DNA of 40,164 nt from an uncultured Spartobacteria bacterium (lineage in GTDB: Bacteria; Verrucomicrobiota; Verrucomicrobiia; Chthoniobacterales; Chthoniobacteraceae), in assembly GCA_903933715.1 (NCBI GenBank), contig CAIZLD010000053.1:1-40164 (forward strand), written 5' to 3'. Of this stretch, positions 33,493 through 40,164 are shown piece by piece. Position 1 is the first letter of the stretch; the number at the start of each line of letters is the position of its first letter. The notes beneath the pieces are model-generated. The model did no database searches and had not been told where the DNA came from. It saw only the letters and a program-made list of their open reading frames with translations. The translations under genes and the position numbers were made by a program.

Positions 33493-34872
33493 CTACAACT
33501 CCACTGCTTCGCCCGGGGTCGGCACGATCACTTCGCTGCCGGGGAGATCGGTGCTCAGTGTATCGCGGAACCAGTCGATTGCGGCGGGATCGCCATGAGA
33601 GAGGACGATTTTCTTCGGCTTGACCTGATTGACCCAGGCCCGGATTGATTCGCGCGAGGCATGGGCGCTGAAGTCAAAGACATCGAGCGCGCATTCCCTT
33701 TTTTGAGCGGGACGACGGCTGTCGAGCTGGATGAGATCGCCCGGTTGCCCGGTTCGAATCACCCCGCCGGGCGAGGCCGGGTCCGCGTAGCCCACAAAAA
33801 ACAGGGAGTTGGCCGGATCGGAGATAAACCGGGAAGCGAAAATGTTGGAAAGCGTGTTCTCGGTCATCATTCCGCTGGTGAAGGCATAAATGCGGCCGCC
33901 TTTGATCGGGAGCGAATCCAGATCGGGGCCGCCGACCACGAACGGCGCGACGGCTTCCAGCAGTGGCAGTTCCGGATGCTGGCGCGGCGACTGACAGGCA
34001 AGTTTGTCGTAAAGTTCGGTGAGCTTCGTGCTCAGCCCGCCGATGTACACCGGAACCCCCGGAGGCAGAACGCCACGCGCTTGCATGGAGGCAAACATTG
34101 CGAGCAGCTCCTGGGTTTTGCCCAGCGCAAAGACCGGGATAAGCACCGCGCCGCCGCGTTCCAACGCCTGCCGGATCGCTTCGCCAAAACGGGCTTCCTC
34201 GCAGGCACGGCTGAACCCGGCCGGGAGCGGACTGTCTCCGCGCGTGGTTTCCATGAGCAGCACGTCGAGCGGTTCCTCGGGAAAACGAGCGCCGCGGGCA
34301 ATCGTCTGGTCGGTGAAATTGACATCTCCGGTATAAAAAAAACTCCGGCCTTCGCTGCGGATCAAGACGCCCGCCGAACCCAAAATGTGCCCGGCATCGA
34401 AAAACTCGAAACTCAGCGGAGCCTCTTCACGAGCGCCGAGCCGTTCTCCGTCAAAGCTCCAGCGCTGCCGCAACGGCACCGGCTGGCAACGCTTGATCAC
34501 CCCTTCCACCTCCCGGTGGGTAAACATCGGGTAGGAGGCGATTCCTTTTTCCTCCCGCATGCGCATCATCACGTTGACCGAATTGTGGAGCATCACGTCG
34601 CCGATCTGCCGCGTCGCATCAGTGGCAAAGAGCGGAGCGCGCGACTGGCGGCGCATCAGCACGGGGATGGAGCCGATATGATCCTGGTGCGCGTGGGAAA
34701 GGAGAATCGCATCCACGCTGTCGTCCTCAAGCGCCTCGATTTCCGGCAGCCCTTCGGTTCCCTCCAGACGCGGATGCATTCCGCAATCGAGCACGATCCG
34801 TTTCCCCGCCGTTTCGAGACTGTAACAGTTGGCGCCGATTTCGACCCGGCGCGTGAGGTTTAGAAATCGCAT
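33493..34872 (-). CDS. Beta-CASP metallo-beta-lactamase-fold RNA nuclease-like protein
   Basis: This 459-residue protein has the metal-binding block LSHAHQDHIGSIPVL, the later His in FFDAGHILGSAGVLI and Asp in YTGDVNFT. The beta-CASP domain follows (LIPVFALGKTQELLA, then AFTSGMMTENTLS), and the closing region is VFDFSAHASRE, then KIVLSHGDPAAIDWF. This is the layout of CPSF-73-like RNA endo- and exonucleases; bacterial members often process RNA. It lies 7 bp after a CHASE2-like gene on the same strand. Confidence 0.93.
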   Translation of the reverse strand: MRFLNLTRRVEIGANCYSLETAGKRIVLDCGMHPRLEGTEGLPEIEALEDDSVDAILLSHAHQDHIGSIPVLMRRQSRAPLFATDATRQIGDVMLHNSVNVMMRMREEKGIASYPMFTHREVEGVIKRCQPVPLRQRWSFDGERLGAREEAPLSFEFFDAGHILGSAGVLIRSEGRSFFYTGDVNFTDQTIARGARFPEEPLDVLLMETTRGDSPLPAGFSRACEEARFGEAIRQALERGGAVLIPVFALGKTQELLAMFASMQARGVLPPGVPVYIGGLSTKLTELYDKLACQSPRQHPELPLLEAVAPFVVGGPDLDSLPIKGGRIYAFTSGMMTENTLSNIFASRFISDPANSLFFVGYADPASPGGVIRTGQPGDLIQLDSRRPAQKRECALDVFDFSAHASRESIRAWVNQVKPKKIVLSHGDPAAIDWFRDTLSTDLPGSEVIVPTPGEAVEL

Positions 34873-34879
34873 TTTATTT

Positions 34880-36073
34880 TTAATCCAGTTGCCGATAAAA
34901 AACGATGAAAGCGAGCAGGCTGCCCGGGAGAACCAACGGAAGCGCCAGGTTCCAGGCAGCCATTAAGCTCAAAGAACAAAGCATGTAGACACAAAAAACG
35001 CCAACGCACAACGCCGCCGCCCCCAGTTTGGTGAACCGGCTGCAAAACCAGGCCAGGATCAACCCTTCAAAAATGAGGATCGCATCGACCTGCCACCCGG
35101 TGCGGCGAATAAAGCTGCCGTGTTCCAAGGTGGCGAGCGCCGCCGCAAAGAGTTCCCCGCGCGAGCCGTTGCGTCCATTGGCCAGCGGAAGCGTGCGGGA
35201 AGCGGTATCGGTGCGGGCCAGCAGCGTGAGCGAGTTTTTGATCCGGGACACCGGCGCGATGGCTTGGTGTCCGGATTGATACTGCTCGGCGGAAAGAATC
35301 AAGTCGGCCAGCGAAAAACGAATCACAGGAATCGTGAAATCGATCAGCATCGACCCGGCAGCGTCCACCGGCACGCGGAGATCGTTGCCAAGTGCAATGT
35401 GGGAGCCGGGGACGACGACGACCTCCTCGGGGGTTACGCCAAACCAGAGCATCGCCGCTTGCAACACAAACGACGGGACCACCTGCCCCCCATAACGGAA
35501 CACCAGGGGCACGCGGTGAACCCGCCCGGTTTTCCCCTCGGGCGATTCGGCAAAGCCCAGCGTCGCCGCAAGCCGCAATGCCTCGCCCGGTTGCGCGGTG
35601 ATGACCGGAAATTCGCGCAATCCGCTCAAATCCCCCTCGACATGCCGGATCACGGGGACTTCCTGGCGCGGCGGCATCAAGGCCGGGTCTTCGGGGAACC
35701 CGAACTCGCCGGATAGGAGCACCTTCGGGGCTCGGAGGAGCTGATTGTGAAGCAGCGACAGTTGCTGCGGGTCCGGCTTTTGCCAATCGAGGACCGGCTC
35801 GACCGCAAGCACCGGTGGATGAAACGGAAGCGCGGCGTTGAGGAAGAGGGAGTAATCGACCGGCGACCACGGCCACGGGTTCGCCCGCAGATCGTCATCG
35901 GCGATCTGCACCAGCACCAGCGGGGCGGGCTCGGACTGCCTGGGGGCATTGATGGCGAGCCAGTTGGCGAAATCGGCCTCGACGCCATTGAGCGGGGAGA
36001 GGCGCGACTCGCGCATCAGCACAAGACCTACGATTAAAACAATGAAAAGAAACTGCCGGTTACTACAGCGCAT
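34880..36073 (-). CDS. CHASE2-like membrane sensor protein
   Basis: This 397-residue protein has one N-terminal helix (FLFIVLIVGLVLM), an extracytoplasmic CHASE2-like domain (VLVQIADDDLRANPWPWSPVDYSLFL, then LPLANGRNGSRGELFAAALATLEHG) and three C-terminal helices. No kinase, cyclase or other output domain follows. I chose ATG 36073, which puts a short basic segment before the helix; a start at 36136 is also open. It may sense an envelope signal together with the beta-CASP nuclease gene 7 bp downstream, but that link is inference. Confidence 0.78.
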   Translation of the reverse strand: MRCSNRQFLFIVLIVGLVLMRESRLSPLNGVEADFANWLAINAPRQSEPAPLVLVQIADDDLRANPWPWSPVDYSLFLNAALPFHPPVLAVEPVLDWQKPDPQQLSLLHNQLLRAPKVLLSGEFGFPEDPALMPPRQEVPVIRHVEGDLSGLREFPVITAQPGEALRLAATLGFAESPEGKTGRVHRVPLVFRYGGQVVPSFVLQAAMLWFGVTPEEVVVVPGSHIALGNDLRVPVDAAGSMLIDFTIPVIRFSLADLILSAEQYQSGHQAIAPVSRIKNSLTLLARTDTASRTLPLANGRNGSRGELFAAALATLEHGSFIRRTGWQVDAILIFEGLILAWFCSRFTKLGAAALCVGVFCVYMLCSLSLMAAWNLALPLVLPGSLLAFIVFYRQLD

Positions 36074-36160
36074 GCGGGTTGCGCTGAAACTATGCTGAAA
36101 ACCGCCCCGGGGAAAGGATGAAAAAAACCGGGGCATTCCACGAATTGATCGGCACCTGCC

Positions 36161-36194
36161 AAAAAAAATAGGGGCGGCTTGGTAGCCGCCCCTA
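36161..36194 (-). terminator. Rho-independent terminator of the outer-membrane protein gene
   Basis: On the minus strand a perfect 11-bp stem TAGGGGCGGCT/AGCCGCCCCTA with a 4-nt loop is followed by TTTTTTTT. It lies 32 bp after the stop codon of the beta-barrel protein gene and separates it from the CHASE2-like gene. Confidence 0.93.
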
Positions 36195-36225
36195 CAGATT
36201 TTGATTTATCGTTCCGGTTTTCAGC

Positions 36226-36894
36226 TTAGAAGCTGAACTTCACACCAGCGACAAGAAGCTGCTGACCGAGCTTGCCGCAGCCCGTGACGAACTCGTTACG
36301 GTTGCGGATCGTGCAGTTCAGCCATTTGTATTCGGTAAAGACGCTGACGGACGAGGTCACAGGGACGTTCACACCGGCCAGAAGCTGCCAGGCAAAGCCG
36401 TCGCGCTCGGTGGAAAGCACAGGGTGCTGACCTTCCCCATATTCGGCGGAGACCTTGAGCTTCGAGGCGAAGTAGCCGACACCCGCGCCAACATAGGGCT
36501 GGACACAGCCGAGGTTGAAATTGGCAATGCCATTGGCCATATAAGCCCAGGTGCCCACGCGAGCTTTCAGAGTCAGCGGCATCTCATCGGGAGCGTCCAA
36601 GTGACGTCCGAAGCTGGTGTAGAGCCCTTCGAGTTCAACGGCGGGGCGGACGAAGTCCTGCTCGCTGCCAAAGAGGTAGCCGCCTTTGAGGCCCGCGGTC
36701 CAGCCGATCTGCTTTTTCGCGTTCCAGCCGTTATCGTTGATATTGTCCTGATTGAGGTTCAAGCCTCCGTCAATCCCAATATAGAATGGGCTATTGGAAG
36801 CGGCGGGAGCCACCACGGTTTTATCCGGCGCGCCAGCGTAAAGAGCGGTGGCGGCGGAGAGAGTTACAGCAAAGAAACAGAGTAGTTTTTTCAT
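36226..36894 (-). CDS. Outer-membrane beta-barrel protein
   Basis: This 222-residue protein has a Sec signal peptide (MKKLLCFFAVTLSAATALYA) and alternating beta strands typical of an eight-strand OmpA/OmpX-like barrel (PFYIGIDGGLNLNQDN, then AGLKGGYLFG, then VQPYVGAGVGYFASKL, then VSVFTEYKWLNC). It ends in the outer-membrane insertion signal VKFSF, with a terminal Phe. It has its own promoter and terminator, which suggests strong monocistronic expression. Function may be structural or adhesive; no enzyme residues are seen. Confidence 0.92.
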   Translation of the reverse strand: MKKLLCFFAVTLSAATALYAGAPDKTVVAPAASNSPFYIGIDGGLNLNQDNINDNGWNAKKQIGWTAGLKGGYLFGSEQDFVRPAVELEGLYTSFGRHLDAPDEMPLTLKARVGTWAYMANGIANFNLGCVQPYVGAGVGYFASKLKVSAEYGEGQHPVLSTERDGFAWQLLAGVNVPVTSSVSVFTEYKWLNCTIRNRNEFVTGCGKLGQQLLVAGVKFSF

Positions 36895-36986
36895 GATGGT
36901 TTTTTTTGGTTGTTTCCTAGTCGAGCGATGGGGACATCGCCGGATGGCAATTTAGGGGATTCCCCGCTCAGCTACAAGGCGAATGT

Positions 36987-37014
36987 GATATAAAAACACT
37001 TGATCCGCAATCAA
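36987..37014 (-). promoter_or_regulatory. Promoter of the outer-membrane protein gene
   Basis: On the minus strand, TTGATT (37014-37009) and TATATC (36992-36987) are 16 bp apart, about 90 bp before the ATG. The leader contains a GGGGAATCCCC dyad. The -35 region overlaps a CTTGATT...ATCAAG hairpin (36999-37015) followed by TGTTTTT, which may end the upstream glycosylase message. Confidence 0.5.
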
Positions 37015-37022
37015 GCCCCTCC

Positions 37023-37628
37023 CTACCCCACCCATGCCGGGTGTTTGGCGATCTTCGCCAAAGCTTGATGCAGCAAACTGCGCCCCGGCTCCATCCGGTG
37101 CCACGGGGATGCGCCGCTCGGGTGCGGCAATGGCACCAGATCGAACGACACCCCGGCGCGCTCGGCCCGGAATTTCTTCCCGATCGTCTCGGTCAATGGC
37201 GCGGCGGGCAGGAAAAGCGAGATCGCCAGTTTGCCCACCGGGATCACCAGTTCCGGTTGGATCAAGCGCAGCTCGGCATCCATCCAACTGCCGCATTGGG
37301 CGATTTCGGCGGGCGACGGGACGCGGTCGCCCCCTTGCGCTGTTTTACCGGGGAAGCATCGGCAAACCGCCGCCATGTAAACCGTCTCACGAAAGGTCGC
37401 CTCGTCCACGCCGCATTGCTCCGAGAACCAGCGGAACATGGTTTTCCCGGCGGTCCACGCAAACGGGCGGCCGAGGATCGGCTCCTTTACCCCGGGCGCC
37501 TGCCCGATGAGCATCACCTTGCTCATCACCGCCTTGCCGGAAATGACCGGCTTGTGCATGGCGGGGCATCGATTGCAGGCGAGCAATTCGGCCACATGGC
37601 GTTGGAGCTGGGCGGCGTTCTTTTTCAT
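37023..37628 (-). CDS. Uracil-DNA glycosylase superfamily protein (COG1573)
   Basis: This 201-residue protein has motif 1 LIGQAPGVKEPILGRPFAW, the usual GEAPGxxE with Gln for Glu, and motif 2 VPLPHPSGASPWHR. Cysteines that could hold an iron-sulfur cluster are in LLACNRCPAMH, VCRCFPGK and AQCGSW. It should remove uracil from DNA, but the Gln change and the CRCFPGK segment mark it as a variant group rather than classic type 4. The start is MKKNAAQLQ at 37628, 9 bp after the cobW stop codon; an in-frame ATG at 37649 would overlap cobW. Confidence 0.85.
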   Translation of the reverse strand: MKKNAAQLQRHVAELLACNRCPAMHKPVISGKAVMSKVMLIGQAPGVKEPILGRPFAWTAGKTMFRWFSEQCGVDEATFRETVYMAAVCRCFPGKTAQGGDRVPSPAEIAQCGSWMDAELRLIQPELVIPVGKLAISLFLPAAPLTETIGKKFRAERAGVSFDLVPLPHPSGASPWHRMEPGRSLLHQALAKIAKHPAWVG

Positions 37629-37636
37629 GGGGCAGT

Positions 37637-38605
37637 TCAAGCCAGGCATTTGATCAACTCGCAGCGGATCGCTTCGGCGTCCAGTTCCTTGCCGATAAAA
37701 ACCATCTGGCTGGTGCGCGTCTCTCCTTTTTCCCAAAGCCGATCCCAGAAAATCGTGAACCGGTTGTTCACGCCATGGAAGAGCGCCCGGCGGGGATTGC
37801 CCGCGATGGAGATAAACCCTTTCGAGCGGAAAATCTTTGCCTTCAGGCTCAAGTCGGCGACAAACGCTTCAAAACGCTCCACCGCAAACGGCTCGTGGAA
37901 GGTGAAGGCGCAGGAGGCGATCTCGTGATGGTGGCGTTGGTTCAGTTCGTCCAAAAAACGCGGGTCGGCGGCCAGCTTGCGGTCCACATCAAACGCGGCC
38001 ATGTCGAGGACTTCCTTCAAATTGACCTGCGACTGGTTGGTGCGGAAGATTTGCGCGTGCCGGTTCAACTCCGTCAACCGCTCCTCGACCCGCCGCAAAT
38101 GCGGTTCATCCACCAGGTCGGTTTTGTTGAGCAGCAGAAAATCGGCCATGATGATCTGCTCGCTGACGGTTTCCGTTTCGGCCAGTTGCTTGAAAATCTG
38201 CTCCGCATCCACGACGGTGATGATCGAATCGAGCTGCACGTATTGTTGCAGTTGCGGGATATTGAGAAACGTCTGGGCGACGGGGGACGGATCGGCGATG
38301 CCGGTGGTCTCGACGAGCAGGTAGTCGAAGCCGCCCCGCTTGATCAGCCCCTGGATGCTCTTGACCAAATCTTTGCGCACGGTGCAGCAGATGCAGCCGT
38401 TGTTCATTTGCAGGATCTCCTCCCGGGCGTTTTCCACCAACTGACCGTCGATCCCGATCTCGCCGATTTCGTTGACGATGACGGCAAATTTGTAGTCGTG
38501 CTGCTCTTTGAGGATGTAATTGAGGAGTGTCGTTTTGCCGGCCCCGAGAAAGCCGGTCAAAATGGTTACGGGGATGCGCGGTTTGGAAGCGAAGGAATCA
38601 GTCAT
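37637..38605 (-). CDS. CobW/G3E-family GTPase, metal chaperone type
   Basis: This 322-residue P-loop GTPase has Walker [10 protein letters not shown] (18-26), the metal motif C71-I-C73-C74 ([13 protein letters not shown]), [11 protein letters not shown] and NKTD. The C-terminal CobW domain is present ([30 protein letters not shown]). Members deliver zinc or other metals to enzymes; many are zinc-responsive. A metal client cannot be named from context: the neighbours are truA and a uracil-DNA glycosylase. No Zur-like operator was recognised upstream. Confidence 0.92.
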   Translation of the reverse strand: MTDSFASKPRIPVTILTGFLGAGKTTLLNYILKEQHDYKFAVIVNEIGEIGIDGQLVENAREEILQMNNGCICCTVRKDLVKSIQGLIKRGGFDYLLVETTGIADPSPVAQTFLNIPQLQQYVQLDSIITVVDAEQIFKQLAETETVSEQIIMADFLLLNKTDLVDEPHLRRVEERLTELNRHAQIFRTNQSQVNLKEVLDMAAFDVDRKLAADPRFLDELNQRHHHEIASCAFTFHEPFAVERFEAFVADLSLKAKIFRSKGFISIAGNPRRALFHGVNNRFTIFWDRLWEKGETRTSQMVFIGKELDAEAIRCELIKCLA

Positions 38606-38652
38606 GGCGAGCCGGTCACTTTAGCGAATCCGGGCGGCTTGCCAAGCCCTGC

Positions 38653-39420
38653 TCAATAAAGCACACGCGCCAAATAAAGCCCCTCGGCGGGGGCGGCGAA
38701 GCTGCTTTTCACGCGGGGCGCTCCCGGCTCCGGCGTGGTGAGCAACCCCTGGAGCCACTCCGGCTCGGCTTTCCCCTGCGCGACCCGCACCAGCGAGCCA
38801 GTCAACAAACGGACCATCTTGTACAGAAAACCGTCCCCCTCGAACTTGAGCGTGATGAGCCCGCCGGGACGTCCCGTGATTTCAATTCGCCGAATGGTTC
38901 GCACCGTATCGGGGCACGGCACCCCCCGGTTGGCCGCGAACCCGCCGAAATCATGCGTGCCGGTGAGAATCTCCGCCCCGTGCCGCAGCCGTTCCAGGTC
39001 AAGCGGTTGAAAAACATGCCAGGCGCGCCCCACTTCCAGCGGCGCAAAAACCGGCTGATTCCAGATGCGGTAAAAATATCGTTTGCCCTTGGCCGAAAAC
39101 CGGGCGTGGAACTCCGGCCCGGCCCACTGGGTCCGAAGCACGCGGATCTCGGGCGGCAGATGGGCATTCAAAGCCGCGAGCCACTGCGCGGAGGTCAAAC
39201 GGTCGCGGGGAACTTCCGCATGGGCCACCTGCGCCAGGGCGTGAACCCCGGCATCCGTGCGGCCTGATCCGTGAAGCGGAATCCGGCTTCCGCCACCAAC
39301 CTTCCCCAAAGCGGCTTCCAGCCGATCCTGAACGGCGTTTTTCCCGGCCTGGCTTTGCCAGCCACAAAACGGCCGCCCGTCGTAGGCGATCGTCAGCTTG
39401 AGCTTGCGGGTGGCGCTCAT
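38653..39420 (-). CDS. truA: tRNA pseudouridine synthase A
   Basis: This 255-residue enzyme makes pseudouridine at positions 38-40 of the tRNA anticodon arm. The catalytic Asp is D56 in GSGRTDAGVHALAQVAH. Other family blocks are IAYDGRPFCGWQSQ, RFSAKGKRYFYRI, GTHDFGGFAA and FEGDGFLYKMVRLLTGSLV. Its ATG overlaps the yqgF stop codon (ATGA), so the two genes form an operon. Confidence 0.96.
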   Translation of the reverse strand: MSATRKLKLTIAYDGRPFCGWQSQAGKNAVQDRLEAALGKVGGGSRIPLHGSGRTDAGVHALAQVAHAEVPRDRLTSAQWLAALNAHLPPEIRVLRTQWAGPEFHARFSAKGKRYFYRIWNQPVFAPLEVGRAWHVFQPLDLERLRHGAEILTGTHDFGGFAANRGVPCPDTVRTIRRIEITGRPGGLITLKFEGDGFLYKMVRLLTGSLVRVAQGKAEPEWLQGLLTTPEPGAPRVKSSFAAPAEGLYLARVLY

Positions 39421-39836
39421 CCCAGCATCGCCTGGCTGTCGAGATAGCCTTGTAAAATCAACACGGCGGCCACCTGGTCGATCACCGAGCGCCCTTTTTT
39501 GACGTTCCGGCCCGTTTCATGGAGTTGCTTTTGGGCAGCCACGGTCGTGAGCCGTTCGTCCCAGAATTTCACGGTGCACGGGGCGAATTTTTGGAGTTTC
39601 TCGGCGAAGTCGCGCACTTTATCGGCGGCAGGCCCGTAGGTGCCGCTCATATTGCGTGGCAGCCCGATCACAACGGTTTCAACTTTCTCCCGCAAAATGA
39701 CTTCCGCGACCCGTTTGTGCGGATTGCCTTCCTTCACATGCACCGTCTCGACCGGGTGGGCGAGCATGCCGAGATCATCCGAAAGGGCCAGCCCAATGCG
39801 AGCTTCACCCACGTCAATTCCAAGAATACGGGTCAT
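39417..39836 (-). CDS. yqgF: YqgF/RuvX-family putative pre-16S rRNA nuclease
   Basis: This 139-residue RNase H-like protein has the first acidic motif ILGIDVGEARIGLALSDD, the middle GLPRNMSGTYGPAADKVRDF, WDERLTTVAAQKQL and the last acidic motif VIDQVAAVLILQGYL. It is implicated in 16S rRNA 5'-end maturation, and was first proposed as a Holliday-junction resolvase. It heads the operon with truA. A fold-back repeat begins 50 bp upstream of its start. Confidence 0.95.
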   Translation of the reverse strand: MTRILGIDVGEARIGLALSDDLGMLAHPVETVHVKEGNPHKRVAEVILREKVETVVIGLPRNMSGTYGPAADKVRDFAEKLQKFAPCTVKFWDERLTTVAAQKQLHETGRNVKKGRSVIDQVAAVLILQGYLDSQAMLG

Positions 39837-39885
39837 AAATTACGGCCACCCTACCCCCAACCGGCCGGACGCGCCAGCACGAAGC

Positions 39886-40154
39886 ACTAGGCAGAATCGA
39901 CATTCAAAAGCCGCCGCAACCCGGAGGGTTGCCAGCGAATAGCCGGTGGTTGAGCGGTAGCGACCCCACCGGTTCAATGCAAAACCGCGCCTCACCCCAA
40001 AGGGGTGGCAGAATACGAGGCGATGGCTCTGCCACCCCTGTTGGGTGAATTCTTTTCAACGCCTCATCCGGTGGTGTCGCTTCGCTCACCCACCGGCTAT
40101 GGGCTTCAAACCCTTTGGGTTTGGGACTCGATCTGAATGTCGATTCAGCCTAGT
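39886..40154. repeat. Fold-back intergenic element, copy C (269 bp)
   Basis: This is the best preserved copy. Terminal repeats ACTAGGCAGAATCGACATTC (39886-39905) and GAATGTCGATTCAGCCTAGT (40135-40154) match at 19 of 20 positions. The core is the same as in copy A, but the element is turned round: the AACCCGGAGGGTTGCCAGCG arm is on the left here and on the right in A. It lies upstream of yqgF, close to the window end, and no gene is seen beyond it. Confidence 0.88.
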
Positions 40155-40164
40155 GGGCTGTCAC

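Noticed and set aside
33740-33765. GGTTCGAATC, resembling a tRNA T-arm
   Set aside because: It lies inside the beta-CASP coding sequence and no acceptor or anticodon stems surround it.
33661-34863. 400-residue plus-strand open frame opposite the beta-CASP gene
   Set aside because: Shadow frame; no start signal and no motif.

Overview
This 40 kb window is GC-rich, gene-dense chromosomal DNA from a Gram-negative, free-living bacterium. It has secreted proteins, an outer-membrane beta-barrel protein and a MqnP-type prenyltransferase of menaquinone synthesis. The gene set and the abundant fold-back intergenic repeats suggest Verrucomicrobiota, but that is an inference: there is no rRNA gene or other lineage marker here. 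I found no phage, plasmid, transposase, CRISPR array or tRNA gene. About 40 protein genes are supported.

Layout. 0-6 kb (minus strand): a phosphoribosyltransferase, a secreted protein of unknown role and full-length MetH. 5.8-7.8 kb: a DUF433/PH-like fusion gene that overlaps, tail to tail, a MqnP-like prenyltransferase, which in turn follows a small secreted protein. 7.9-10 kb: polyphosphate kinase. 10.3-13.9 kb (minus): an ABC-2 export operon (DUF4404 protein, HlyD-type fusion protein, ATPase, one permease). 14-15.9 kb: panD, a membrane-anchored coiled-coil protein, a GNAT acetyltransferase and a protein built from two copies of one domain. 16.3-18.1 kb: lepA. 18.1-21.0 kb (minus): a compact five-gene operon arsR, small thioredoxin, periplasmic thioredoxin, CcdA, COG0701 permease. 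21.1-24.5 kb: a Mut7-C protein facing an RNA-end operon thpR, archease, rtcB, with a FlK-like thioesterase gene just upstream. 24.7-29.6 kb (plus): nadC, fabG, sixA, hrpB. 29.85 kb: an RRM protein with an RGG tail. 30.4-39.8 kb (minus): nagA, a class III aminotransferase, a beta-CASP metallo-beta-lactamase protein behind a CHASE2-like membrane protein, an outer-membrane beta-barrel protein, a uracil-DNA glycosylase-family protein, a CobW GTPase, truA and yqgF.

Most genes are housekeeping. Three parts stand out. First, the five-gene operon at 18-21 kb carries soft-metal or thiol chemistry in every protein: CVC and vicinal Cys in the regulator, CxxC in two thioredoxins, paired Cys in CcdA, and CCC in the permease. 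Second, the thpR-archease-rtcB cluster joins two enzymes that compete for, or act in turn on, RNA 2',3'-cyclic phosphate ends. Third, the intergenic DNA carries several families of inverted-repeat elements: three copies of a 245-269 bp fold-back element, and short elements whose arms are tandem 8-10 bp units. These repeatedly sit at stop codons or in tail-to-tail gaps.
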